From NCBI GenBank assembly GCA_946699065.1, contig CAMPDV010000308.1, positions 186,001 through 250,000 of the forward strand: DNA of 64,000 nt. The letters are read 5' to 3'. Shown here one piece after another: positions 39,172 through 49,494 of this stretch (position 1 is its first letter; each line of letters begins with the position of its first letter). The DNA is from Loxodes magnus (Eukaryota > Ciliophora > Karyorelictea > Loxodida > Loxodidae). A model generated the notes under the pieces. The model did not search any database. It saw only the letters and a list, made by a program, of their open reading frames with translations, and was not told the DNA's origin. A program made the position numbers and the translations under genes.

Positions 39172-39696
39172 ATGGAAAAAGAAGAAAGATATGAAAAAGT
39201 TTCCATTTAGCTACTTCAAGTAACTAAAATTAACCATATCGAAAATTAATCGATTTGATCTTATGAAAAAGCATAGGAAATCAGATTAGATAGAATCCAA
39301 TTAAATGAACTTGTAAATATAGAACGCTTGATAGTATCTTTAATATGGTTTTTTCAGTTTAAATACTTTTATTTGAAGTTATACACTAGTTTGACATATA
39401 AAAAAGTTAAGCAGGAATGTGATTGAATTAAAAGGAAGATGAAGAGAAGAAGAAATAAAGCGATTTAGTTCTATGAACTAGAGAAGAGTTATTTGTAAAT
39501 AGAAATTTAAGTACTTTAGATTAATGAAGACAAATTATCAATGGACAGTTAGTATTATTTATTTGGGAAGCTTAAGAAGAAATTTGTTTATTTAAAGAAG
39601 AGAATGAAGGACTCATTATTATATGACAAAGTATTGTGGAAAGCTTGATGCACATTGAAAAAGATAATCTAAACTTGCAAAATCAAAGAGTAATGA
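39172..39696 (+). CDS. Coiled-coil protein, about 174 aa, unidentified
   Basis: From ATG 39172 the frame gives 'MEKEERYEKVSIQLLQVTK', a hydrophobic patch 'LIVSLIWFFQFKYFYLKL', then Lys/Glu-rich heptad-like sequence ('YELEKSYLQIEIQVLQINEDKL'). It ends at a TAA-TGA pair (TGA at 39694). Three earlier TGA codons must be Trp. The coding look continues downstream in the same frame to about 39800, so the end may be later. No family recognised. It lies a few hundred bases upstream of the Gag-like genes and could belong to the same element. Confidence 0.4.
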
Positions 39697-40255
39697 AAAT
39701 TTTAATTAAAATGATCTAGAAATGAATACTAGCATAAAGATTCGAATTAACACTTAGTTAAGAGATTTAAGATAATTGGAGTTGGAAGGAGATAAGAGAT
39801 CAAAAGATTGAAAGTCTTTAGTATTTGTAAATCTATAATGGATAATCATAAAGAAGATGATTGTATAGTATATATCATATTGAACAATAGATAGAAAATC
39901 AGTTTAATAACTTTTCTAAAAGCATGCTAGGATAAATAACTAAGAATGAGAGGGTTTAAAATACCCTTGATGTTAACATAGCAAGAACTATTCTTTTATT
40001 CTGAAAATTCTATTAATTTATCTTTTGTGAGATTACTAAAAAACATAAATCTCATTCCCAAGCCATGAAACTTAAATCAGATTTCCTTTTTTGTAAATAA
40101 TCAAATTATTTTAAATTTTCCTTTTAATTTTTTAATCTCTTTTATAGATTTAGCAAATCATCAGAAAATATAAAATAAAAAAAAAGAAGTATAAATATAT
40201 ATTTTGCAAAAGTTAAAATCATTTAAAAAGTGAAAAAAGGGCATTATTAAGATAA

Positions 40256-40993
40256 ATGGCTTCTAAGAAATAACAGAACTTTGAACAAAACATTTAAACA
40301 AAAAAATTCTCTAAAAAATAAAAAAAAGAAATAATTACAATGAGTGAAAGTGAGAAATATGATTGATATGACGAACATTAACCACTTGGAAATCCAGAAC
40401 TAAAAAAACTTCCGACACTAACTCAAATAGAAATATTATCTAAGTCATTAAAAGAGTTTATGTTTAAAAATAGATACCTCACTGATAAAGTAGAAAAATT
40501 AGAAAAACTAATAACGTCTTTACTTGAGAAACAATATTAATAATCATAAGAAATAGAAAACAAACTGGAGCAAAGAATTCTTTAAATTTAATAATAAATT
40601 CAGGTTACGTCATTTTCGTTTTAACAGAATTAATCATATCCTATGGAAATAGAAAATGAAGCCTCAAATTAAAATAAACAGTAAACGTTTATTTAAAATA
40701 AGTAGTAAATTTAAATTAAATAAGTGTTACAGGAATAATAGGTTAAAAGAAGAATAAAATGCTACGTGTGCAATAAATAACACCAATGAAAATACTGCTA
40801 CTAACTAAGCGAAATTTAAAGAAAGAATAAATAAGATATTTTTAGAAAACTATTTAGGATATACCCAACATAAAGCGGAAACATTTATAGAAAAAAATTC
40901 TTTAATTCAAATCTTAATCTTTGGATAAATAATTAGGAACGCTACATGCAAGATGAAAACTATTCAGAATATTAAAGGATGGTGCACTAATGA
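40256..40993 (+). CDS. Gag-like coiled-coil protein with zinc knuckle (245 aa)
   Basis: ATG 40256 ('MASKKQQNFEQNI') gives a Lys-rich N-terminus; an in-frame ATG at 40340 is an alternative start. A coiled coil ('FMFKNRYLTDKVEKLEKLI', 'IENKLEQRILQIQQQIQ') follows, and then the knuckle 'CYVCNKQHQWKYC' (C-x2-C-x3-H-x4-C, one residue shorter than usual), whose W is TGA. Next comes 'YPTQSGNIYRKKF', aligned with 'YPSGSQIYKPKW' of the neighbour at 41434. The likely stop is TGA 40991, inside the hairpin motif at 40979-41008. It is very rich in Gln encoded by TAA/TAG. The same architecture as the other members suggests a retroelement ORF1 family. Confidence 0.68.
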
Positions 40994-41008
40994 AGTGCTA
41001 CACCGCCT
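40979..41008. repeat. Shared hairpin motif, site 2, over the Gag-like stop codon
   Basis: GGTGCACTAATGAAGTGCTA followed by CACC can form GGT...ACC and GCAC/GTGC pairs. It is in the same orientation as sites 16971 and 33897 and overlaps the stop of the Gag-like gene. Confidence 0.4.
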
Positions 41009-41433
41009 AACTAAGCCTAGTAGGAATTCAAGACAAACTAATAGAGACAAGCTGATAGAATAGGTCAGATGGCTGACTACTAAGGCTTTAGCAAAGCTTT
41101 TTAACTTTAACTTTAACTTTTTAAGGATAATTTGAAGATAATTCAAAAATATTAGTTTTAAATTTTAAATTAGCATTCACTAATATGACTAAAAATTTAA
41201 GTTATAATTGAAAAATTTAAATTATTTACTATGTTAACTGCAAACCTCTTGGCTATTATCCAAATTTAAGAATGCAAAAATAAAAGAGGAATGCACAGAA
41301 ACAAATACGATTGGAGTGGAAGAAACTTTTCACCCATGTAGATAATTAAGTATAAGAAATTGTTTAAAATATAGGAATGATGTAGGAAGTTGATTTTTAT
41401 AAATCTAAATTAAATGTATAATAATGTAAATAA

Positions 41434-42390
41434 ATGGTAGAAGGGTTCAAGAAAGGCTTATATACCACCTCCTAAAAAGGGGAGAGAAAGTAAGAACCCT
41501 CATCTTTAACTCACACATCTTCTTCCTAGAAATAATCTTCTTCTCAAAACCTTCAAGAATAATAGACTCAACTAGGAACTTTCAGGCCAACCTAAAAGAT
41601 GGGACAAAAGCGCCAAAAGGCTACCCCGATGACACCAACTGAAGAGGAAGGACCTAGAAAGGTGCTGGAGACGCAAGAAGCAGCAGCCGTGCGAGAGTTT
41701 GCGATGCCACAGTTCCAGGAAGAACAGGCATAAATTTTAGTCGCATTCTCTGACCTGAAGGAGGAAGTAAAGAGGCTACGATTAGAGAATAGAGCTCTAA
41801 AAAATCAAGTTACTGAGCTCAAGGAATGGAAAGAAAGCTTCTGGGAAATCTACGATCGAGAGCAAAACACTTTCTTCAGGGAAATGGGATTGCTGCAGCA
41901 GAGAACAACTGTGCTTGAAGAGAACAGCAAGTAGCAACAGTAGTAGGAATTCAAAGTTAGGACAATTCAAGATACAATGGACATAGAAGGAGCTTCTAAT
42001 TTACCGAGGAGTCCAGATAAGAAATGAATTAGGAATAGACCAAGATGCTTTGTATGCAAACAAACTGGACTCAAATATAGACAATGTTAGAAATTGAAAT
42101 TAATTAAATAATAGTACTGTAATAGAAAATAATAAGAAAAATAATAGTACTAATATTAGGATAAGATTATACGAGAATTCTGTAACTAATTTTATCCGTC
42201 AGGAAGTCAAATCTACAAACCGAAGTGGTACACAATCCAAGGTGACTGAAGAAAGAGTTCTGAAGGGAGCTGGTTCCACCCAGGTTATCAAACTGGCCCT
42301 GTGAACACGAGGTTGAAAGTCCTCCAAGTTCACTAAACTCAATTTAAACTTTTTAATTTATAATGTATAAATAAAAATAAATAAATTTGA
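41434..42390 (+). CDS. Gag-like coiled-coil protein with degenerate zinc knuckle (318 aa)
   Basis: ATG 41434 starts 'MVEGFKKGLYTTSQKGERKQE', clearly related to the gene at 203. A high-GC coiled coil follows ('LKEEVKRLRLENRALKNQV', 'LLQQRTTVLEENSK'). The knuckle is 'CFVCKQTGLKYRQC', in which the expected His is Leu, so zinc binding may be lost. 'FCNQFYPSGSQIYKPKW' follows. Two TGA codons (before 'IRNRPRC' and in 'GDWRKSS') are best read as Trp because homology continues past them. The TGA at 42388 is taken as the stop, though coding quality falls from about 42340. Fragments of an endonuclease-like ORF lie 200 bases downstream, as expected for a LINE. Confidence 0.7.
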
Positions 42391-42428
42391 TTATAGAGCG
42401 CGTAGCACTCTCATTGGTGCGCAGCTCT
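42389..42428. repeat. Shared hairpin motif, site 3, directly after the Gag-like gene
   Basis: GATTATAGAGCGCGTAGCAC, then TCTCATT and GGTGCGCAGCTC. GAGC/GCTC and GCAC/GTGC pair. It is nearly identical to the complement of 33897-33940. It starts at the stop codon of the preceding gene. Confidence 0.55.
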
Positions 42429-42439
42429 TTAAAAAAATG

Positions 42440-42556
42440 TTTCATACTGACAAGAATGTTTCTTACTGATAAAATTATCAGATAGTGATAAACCTTGTTC
42501 AATACTGGTATAATTATTCAGTACTGATAAAAATGTTCAATACTGATATAATTTTA
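42440..42556 (+). repeat. Short degenerate tandem repeat of TACTGATA units
   Basis: About six copies of (T/A)ACTG(A/G)TA occur at intervals of roughly 15-25 bases, separated by AT-rich linkers such as AAAATTATTCAG. Confidence 0.55.
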
Positions 42557-42584
42557 GAATGCTCGTAATCTTTAATACTTGCTG

Positions 42585-42835
42585 GAGGTCCAAGGACATG
42601 GCAGGATTGTGTCTCATTGCATCACCAAAGCAGAGGACGACATGTATCAATTATGGGTACTTAAATTCCCCACCTCTGATGAAGCTCGCAATATTATTTC
42701 TTTTTCGTTCCAGAATTAAATCCAAATTAAGCCATTGCCGAAGGTCTAAGAATCTTATGTCTCGAGGCCAAACCAAAGCAGAGGAAGACATAAAGTCGAT
42801 TATGGGTACTTAACTTCCCCAACCTCTGATGAAGA
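42585..42835 (+). pseudogene. Tandem remnants resembling a LINE endonuclease segment
   Basis: Two units about 150 bases apart share ACCAAAGCAGAGGA and then GGGTACTTAA(A/C)TTCCCC and CCTCTGATGAAG. Unit 1 encodes 'GHGRIVSHCITKAEDD' followed by 'LWVLKFPTSDEARNIISF', a pattern like the 'GR...NVYAPNSDEER..FF' part of LINE AP-endonucleases. Unit 2 keeps 'LWVLNFP' only after a one-base shift. The CAGAGG/CCTCTG ends can also pair, so an RNA role is not excluded. The position downstream of an ORF1-like gene favours a broken ORF2. Confidence 0.42.
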
Positions 42836-42879
42836 TGACTTTGTTGTTCACCTTCAAACAACTATGGCGGTTTTAAAAA

Positions 42880-43320
42880 AAATATAAAAATGTTTGCTCA
42901 ATTTCAGGCTATTTCTATCCGTTTTGGAGTAGCCGATTTCCTTTAGTGATGGAATCACTCTCGAAACTCAACTTTTTTTTGCTACTAAATTTCTGGATTA
43001 GATCTTCATTTTCTCTTATATATCTTTCTTTAAAGTTCAATATAATTTTTCTAAATTATTAGGCCTATTTCTTTCTCGTCAGTATCTCTCTTACCATAAT
43101 GCTTTTTATCTTTTCTAATAATTAGCACTACTGATATAAATGTTTTTCACTCCTAAAGCAGCAATATTTCTTCGAAGTTTGCTTAACTATTATCTCCAAG
43201 TGTATAATGACGGTATCTTTTTCATTCTTGTTATCTCTGATTTCTTTTATCTTCTAGTTGTGTGCTTTAGAGTTTCAATTGCAAATTAAGTTGATTTTTT
43301 TTATTTTTTCATAACTTTTT
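42880..43320 (-). pseudogene. Possible Gag-like fragment, tail to tail with the gene at 41434
   Basis: One minus-strand frame gives 'YCCFRSEKHLYQQC', resembling 'CFCCGSVWHLYRKC' of the gene at 203 but with wrong Cys spacing. Lys/Glu-rich sequence ('FKERYIRENEDLIQKFSSKK') follows. Other frames also look protein-like, so the call is tentative. Confidence 0.3.
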
Positions 43321-43399
43321 CCTAGTAAACCTCAAGATTCTAAATAATTATGTAAGATTATCGATTTCTAATCCTTGAAAGGATTTATTTTTATCAAAT

Positions 43400-44370
43400 A
43401 GATAAAATTAAATTACAATAATAGCAACATGAAGATAAAGTATTTAGCAGCTATTTATTTAAAAAGATTTCATGGAAAATAAATTTAGCATTATAACAGT
43501 GATAATCTTACTTCATGCATTTATTTTGAAGAAATTCAGAACTAATTTCCAAAAATAAATCCAGCATATGAAGCAAAGACCAAAATATAAAATAATATTA
43601 TAACTAACTAAGTCAATGAGTTTCTAAAAACTGAAATTATGATTAAATATTTTAATTTCTTTGGGATCTTTAAATGAATAAATATTTCCTACTTATACAA
43701 AAGTTACTCTAAATATATTTAAATAGTGAGCTTGCTTTAAAAATAAAATCTTCAGTTCATCTTTTTAAAACTTTAAAACGAAATAAAAATAAACTCAACA
43801 TTTAGTCTAAAATTGATTTTTGTTTTCTTAGAATATTAATAATCATATAAAATAATATAAAACCTAAAGAATCTTAGAAATAGCATAAACTGAAGAAAAA
43901 ACTATAGCAATCTGAAAATTAGAGTTGCAATAATTATATCATTTATCTCTCAGAGAGTTCACAATCAGATTAAATTCTTTATCGAGCCGTAAGCATATAT
44001 TTTTGTTAAATACTCCTAATAAAAGCTAAAATTATATTAAGCATACATAAATTATTTTCTATTAAAACAAAAAAGAAGTTAAAAAAGGTTCTAAGTTTCT
44101 AATTTAAACATTATTACATATATTTATTTATTGTCTTTAAATTAAATTTTTATTTTATTTCTATATCTTTATATCTTTCTTTCTCACTTACTACTTTTTA
44201 TAAGTTATCTATTTATAACTTTAGATACAGGTACTTAATTTATTATTTTGTGCTTCTATTTATGCTTCAGTAACTTTTATATTCAATCTTGTTATATAAA
44301 TTTTATAAATAATTCATAATAGATCTTTTTTATTTTTATTGTTACTCTTTTTTATTATATATAAAAAAAG
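43400..44370. other. AT-rich spacer
   Basis: AT-rich, with no gene recognised; it ends abruptly at the GC-richer ORF at 44371. Confidence 0.4.
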
Positions 44371-44598
44371 ATGATGGTTACTGTTTAAAAATTGTAGGAA
44401 ATCTGGTGTAGTATATACTGCGTTGATAGTAATCTTGTACTATATGCCATGACGGAGGAGTATAACAAACTCGGAGGGGACAAGCCTAACTTGCCAGAGG
44501 GATCTCGCTTGCAGTATGAACACTTGAATGATAGCTTACTCTTAATCAAAGATTTTTCATAACCAACATTGAATTTTCTGACTGTATATGCTGCATGA
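44371..44598 (+). CDS. Small orphan protein, 75 aa
   Basis: A sharply bounded GC-richer island matches exactly one frame from ATG 44371 to TGA 44596. The start reads 'MMVTVQKLQEIWCSIYCVD', the middle 'AMTEEYNKLGGDKPNLPEG', and the end 'SQPTLNFLTVYAA'. Gln is encoded by TAA and TAG. The stop begins a perfect 14-base palindrome shortly after (GAAGTAGCTACTTC). Length, composition and clean edges suggest a conserved small cytoplasmic protein. I do not recognise the family. A structured RNA was the alternative and is less likely, because the frame has no TGA and reads naturally throughout. Confidence 0.6.
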
Positions 44599-44839
44599 AG
44601 TAGCTACTTCATTTTTTTAATTTTAATTTTTTTGATTTTATTTTAGAAAACTGGTATATTTAAAAAGATATAAGAATAAATTTATAGCATAAAATAACAT
44701 ACATAACATAATTTTTAATGTGATCTTGCCTTTTTTACTTTTCAAGTATTAGTTTATAAAAATATTGTGAACCATGTTAGATCTATTTACACTAAACGAA
44801 ATAAATAAAGAAACATTTCCATTTCGAAATTCATCCAAA

Positions 44840-45003
44840 AATGATTTTCCTATTTATAGAATTTTGAGAAAGTTAAAGACTACTTAATAGAATTAAAAAA
44901 AGATTTTAAAGTATAAAGTTTAAGATAGGAGAAGTAGAGATAGGAAAGCCACAAGATTTTGATGGGAACTTAAGAAGTATAAATTTCAACTTGAGATGAA
45001 ACT
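44840..45003 (+). pseudogene. 3' fragment of an LRR gene
   Basis: 'KFKIGEVEIGKPQDFDG' followed by 'NFNLR' and TGA matches the end of the gene at 1992-4066 ('KIKIGDEEIGKPKEFDG', ending R-TGA). The following bases (AACTTTTAACT, then TTATATTAA) are shared too. Upstream, 'ILRKLK' is in another frame, so only a broken 3' end remains. Confidence 0.55.
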
Positions 45004-45099
45004 TTTAACTCTTATATTAAACTTTGAATTACTTAAATAATATAAATTCAAATGCTTATAATTATAACCTAGTAGCTGGCTTATATTAGTGCAGTTCTA

Positions 45100-46120
45100 A
45101 TTTTATAAGATGATACATAAGAAAAGTTAAATATAGATATAGTATAAATAAAAGCATTTTAGGTAAGAATAATATAGTTCTTTAGCTCTACTATTTTATA
45201 GAAGTTAGCTAGTAATTTTCTTATATAAGTCTTTATATGCTAGAGTTAAGAATTATAGGACTTTGAGAAGATAAATTAATAGGTAGTTAATTAAACTACT
45301 TTCAATTATTAATTAGCAAATCTCTATCTTAAATAGCTATTTAAAAGCAATTAATTTAAACTTAAACTATTAATATCGAAGTAAGAAATAAATAAATAGG
45401 GTTATATTTCATAGTAGTAAGTCTTATTATTAAGATTGTCTTATACTATTAAGATATTAAATGAGTATCTTAGTATCTCATTTAAGTCTTCATATACGAG
45501 CTATTTAGCATCCTTAATTTCTTTACTCATTAGCTTTTATCATTTTGATATATCTCTAAGTAATCTATAACTGTTATCTCTTTAGTAATTAGAGAATATC
45601 TTTCATCAGTGCTAATTTTTTCATTTAGCATATAGTCAGTATTAATTTTGTAAGTAAGGCTATGATAAATATCTAAGTTAGCTCTATAATAACTAGCATT
45701 ATTAAGGCTCTTCTTTATCTTCCTCATATATAGAACTTTATCAAAGCTAAAATAAAAATATCAGTAAGCTTATAACTGCTAGAAGAGCATGAGGTATTAA
45801 AAGCTGAATTAGTTAATTATCTAGGAAAGTGTAAGTGGATGATCCTACAAATCTTAGTTTAATAGAGTAACACTATTAACTTGAGCTAAGATAAACCCTT
45901 TTTTACAAGCATTAATGGTACTTAAATTCCTTATATAGTGATACTAAATATAGCTTCTAATAGTGCTATTATTATTCTAGCTCTTTGATATCTAACTATA
46001 TGGTTAAAATCTCAATATTAGCTTTATGCTTTATTATCTACTTATTAGTTATTCTTATTTATATCTGGATGATGGAAATATTTAGGGTTTCGGAAGTATA
46101 TTGGATTGAAGTTTTATAGA
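45100..46120 (-). pseudogene. Minus-strand coding remnant, unidentified
   Basis: Protein-like minus-strand segments are 'YKINTDYMLNEKISTDERY', 'SLITKEITVIDYLEIYQNDK' (45530-45727) and, in the next frame, 'MSKEIKDAKQLVYEDLNEIL' (below 45530). Upstream (45730-46100) a third stretch has 'KGFILAQVNSVTLLNQDL'. The frame must change at least twice, so this is a decayed gene or one with introns. No family recognised. Confidence 0.35.
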
Positions 46121-46951
46121 TCGAAATAATTTTTTTAGGCCCAAAAAGTTTCTGATGCTTTTAAGATGGAAAAAAGATAGTAAGGTGATACAGGAGCAAG
46201 CTAAAGAGAAGAAAAAGGTATAGAGTGTTATAGTAATATGCTTATAAGTAAAATCATTGACTACTATAGATTATTATAAGAGACTAACTAAAGAGAATAG
46301 TTGCTTAACTAGAAGAGATTCAAGACAGTAATAGTTGCTAAAATTACAGGAAGGTAAGTATATCAGAGGATAAAGAAGAAAGGCAAAAGATTGAAAATAT
46401 ATAAACTTTATAAAGCTGAAGATAACTGTAATAAGTCACTGAAGCATGAAAAACTTTAATAATCAAAGAATTAAAAAATTAAAGCTACTCAAAAAGGATA
46501 TCATGAGTTATAAACAGGCTAATAAAATAGCATTAGAGCTATATTATTTGATTAAAGAAACTAAAAATTAAAATAGATAAATAACTAGAGACTAAGATAT
46601 ACTAGTCTTATATAATTATAATAAGAATATAAAGGTTTTAAGTCAAAGTTTAAATAAATAGCTAGCATGATAAGTTGAAATTAACAATTTGTAGTCAAAA
46701 AAGATTTGGTTTGTAATTATAAATGTAAATTTATAAGCAGCTAGTAGAAAATAAAGATATGTCGAAAATATAGGAAGAAGCAGAAGACTAGAAGCAATCT
46801 TTTATGTAGTTCACTTAGAATAAAACTGATAGAGAATAAGGAATATATCTACTAATAGTCGTTGAAAGAAATAGCGAATGCTCTTCTATTTATTTTAAGG
46901 AAAAGTTTATCTTTAAAATGTTCAGAAATAAATCATTAAATAATAGCAAAG

Positions 46952-47647
46952 TCACGAAAATAAAGAATATATCTAAGCATAAAAGGAAGAATACTCTTTA
47001 CCAAGTAACTATCTTATATTCTCAAGTGTTTCTTCCTTATTCTGTAACTAGCTATTCATCTGCTTTATATTAAACAGAAATTCGTTAAATAACTCATTTG
47101 GAAGCTCAGCCTTTATCTTCCGATATAATTACTTTGCATCCAAGACTTTCTACTACTAACCTTCCTTCTACTACTCAGTTTTCAAATTTCGTTGAGAAAT
47201 TTAATAATTGGTCTTCTAGTTTCCTTTCCTTTCATTAAATTGCATTTTATTCATTTGATTTTTGATAACATCTTAATACAGACTATCATCTATAACTTTA
47301 AGCGTCGATATTAAGTTAGTATCCCATGTATTTTCTTCCAAAGAGCTCAATAAAACTTTTTTAAGCTAACTAAGGTTTTCATTCTCAGCCTGCAGTCTTT
47401 ATTTCTACTCTTAAAGGTTCTAGTTCTCATCATCAAGCTCCTAGATCTCATTCTTCAACTCTTTCAACTCTTAATCTCTCTAACTGAACTATTCTTAGAT
47501 ATTTTCCAGATGTTGTTGCTTTTAGAAATGTTCTTGCTTTGCCTTCTAAAGCTACCTTTCTAGACTAGTTGTAGTTTTATTATACAGAGAGGAGATAATT
47601 CTTATAGTGACTTAGAGCTACTCTTCATAGTCTTAATCTACTTCCAT
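46952..47647 (-). CDS. Coiled-coil protein, 231 aa
   Basis: It starts at the complement of 47645-47647 and ends at TGA 46952-46954, with no internal TGA. The sequence opens 'MEVDQDYEEQLQVTIRIISS', then has about 80 residues of heptad-rich coil ('LKNEIQELDDENQNLQEQK', 'LQAENENLSQLKKVL'), a linker, and a second short coil ('NSQLQNKEETLENIRQLL'). Gln codons are mostly TAA/TAG. A decayed copy at 7580-8060 matches the N-terminus and the coil, which confirms the frame. It is probably a structural or scaffold protein; the family is not recognised. Confidence 0.72.
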
Positions 47648-47699
47648 TTTTATTTATTCTTTATATCGTCTAGCAATTCTTTTTGAGAAGGGATTAACT

Positions 47700-48850
47700 C
47701 TTTCTGGGCTATAATAAGCATATCAGTATTTTAGACACAGTAGGAAAGAGTGGTAGCTATGCCTATTGGCATGAAGTAGGGCTTAAGTATATCAAAGAGA
47801 GTTTGAGAGGGCTAGTTTATAAGAAGACGTATGGAATTTAACTAATCAGGGAGAAGAGATACCTTGATATCCAGATCTCTCAGTAGTCTTAGGTTTTAAA
47901 GTTCAAAAGCCAAAAGTAAAGCAATATTAGCTAACTATACCCAATGACTGTCGATATTTATAAAGGAAGACTGATAAGAATGCAAAGACATCTTATATTC
48001 AAGCGAAAAAGTGATTATTGGGAGTCGCTGAAGATAAGAAAATAAATTAAGATAAGCTAAGATGGTAGCTTTGACTTAAGTTAAACATTTTTAAGAATCA
48101 TTGGATATTATTAGAGATAACTGCTAGATTATTATATCCAAATTTTGAGATCTTTATGGATACTAAAGATAGACCGGCAATTTTAAAGGATACTTTAATA
48201 ATAGGGATGAATCAACTTAAACTCATCAGTATAAGTAAATTAGAATTAGTTTAGATTCAAAATTAAAGATAGAACGAGCTATTTTTTTGTAACTGAGTAA
48301 AGAAAATACTTATTTAGATATATTAAGATTAGACAAGAAACAACCTTATACTGTATCCTAATCCTAGGAATATAATCATAGAAGCTTTTGTTATTAAAAT
48401 TTGAATTTCTTTGGTTTCTCTTCACGCCTACAGTTTCAAGTAACAGCAACTAAGTAGAAAATCTATAGAAAAGGCATCAAGCCTATTATAATATCGTTCT
48501 AACTTGTGCCAACTAAGTATACGCAGTTATCATTTTAGATTGGTTAATGAAGCCTTTCATTCATAAAATTTGACCTAAAATTTCAAAGCAGCACAGTTTC
48601 TTAATAAACCAGCTCTGAGAGCAATTCCATCTTCCTATTCTATCTCATTCTACTTCTTAACTTCCCAGTTTTGCCTACTTAAATTCTTGCCTCTCAAATT
48701 AATTTATCCACCAATCCTTAACTTTCATATTCAAGCTTTTATAAACATCTCACCTTATAGTAATTAACTCACTTCTTTACATTTCTAACATAAAACACAG
48801 TCAAAATTTAATTAGCTATTTCATTAAATCTTTCTGTCCTATTTTAAACT
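47700..48850 (+). other. Coding-like region, frame unresolved
   Basis: Less AT-rich than spacer DNA. Two plus-strand frames read naturally: one with 'LLYPNFEIFMDTKDRPAILK', the other with 'RSLSSLRFQSSKAKSKAIL'. I found no domain or second copy to decide between them. An exon of an unknown gene is likely. Confidence 0.35.
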
Positions 48851-48859
48851 ATAAATACA

Positions 48860-49402
48860 ATGGGGAATTGCTTAAATAGAAGTCCTATACCATTTTAACC
48901 AACAGATGAAGCTTACAGACTACAAGATAGCTTGAAAATCCTTTTTTATATCCAGCTTGCAATTGGAGTACTTTTCTTATTTTTTGTACCCATGACAGGG
49001 TTTCATATTCTGATATAAGCTGCGATTCTATGATGTGGATATAGTAGAATGGACTACTGTACTATATTGCTTTATCTTATCTTTTGCTTGTATAGATGAA
49101 TATCTTATGTAGTCGATCTTGCAAGTTATATTTAAATTGGATTTTAGGTTTCGATGCTTTTCTTTCTGATTATTGGCTTGATCCTGTTTTATACTTATGC
49201 TATCTACTTGAGTTTTCTTAGTTATAGGGAGTTCAAAGCTTGCTCTTAAGACTCAGGAGTTGAAGGATATTATTCATAAATGGGACAAAGTAGTACTTAG
49301 TACGGGTAAAGAACTGGAGGATAAAGTTAATCTCAGACACAAAGCAGATCAACTGGTTCAAGTAATTTCGTGCCTTTTAGTGGAACTGGGTATAGACTTT
49401 GA
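48860..49402 (+). CDS. Small membrane protein with four predicted TM segments, 180 aa
   Basis: ATG 48860 starts 'MGNCLNRSPIPFQPTDEAYR'; MGxC is a pattern often seen in myristoylated/palmitoylated proteins. Four hydrophobic helices follow at about residues 26-47, 52-75, 80-97 and 102-128 ('VLFLFFVPMTGFHIL', 'ILLYLIFCLYRWISYVVDL', 'MLFFLIIGLILFYTYAIYL'). The last 45 residues form a polar Gln/Ser/Gly tail ending 'SNFVPFSGTGYRL' and TGA at 49400. An AT-rich spacer of about 90 bases follows, which supports the stop. One or two internal Trp are TGA. The layout resembles small tetraspan vesicle proteins, but no family is assigned. Confidence 0.68.
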
Positions 49403-49494
49403 TAAACGTATTTTACTAATAGTTTTTTACAATTTTTGGGTATAAAAAAGCACCAAAAGTAGCTTATTAAGTAATAATAATCAATCTAACTTTT

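Noticed and set aside
42559-42813. Standard-code ORF of 84 codons
   Set aside because: The repeated unit it covers matches an endonuclease-like pattern in a different frame, so this is a shadow.
42600-42840. Hammerhead ribozyme or C/D snoRNA because of CTGATGA
   Set aside because: There is no GAAA core partner or cleavable stem for a hammerhead, and no D box at a suitable distance with a terminal stem.
44371-44598. Structured ncRNA (snRNA or RNase P-like)
   Set aside because: The island coincides exactly with one TGA-free frame that reads as a natural protein, and no known RNA motif is present.
49260-49445. Standard-code ORF 'KDIIHKWDKVVLSTGKEL'
   Set aside because: It overlaps the polar tail of the four-TM gene in another frame; the TM gene has the better start, hydrophobic segments and spacer boundary.
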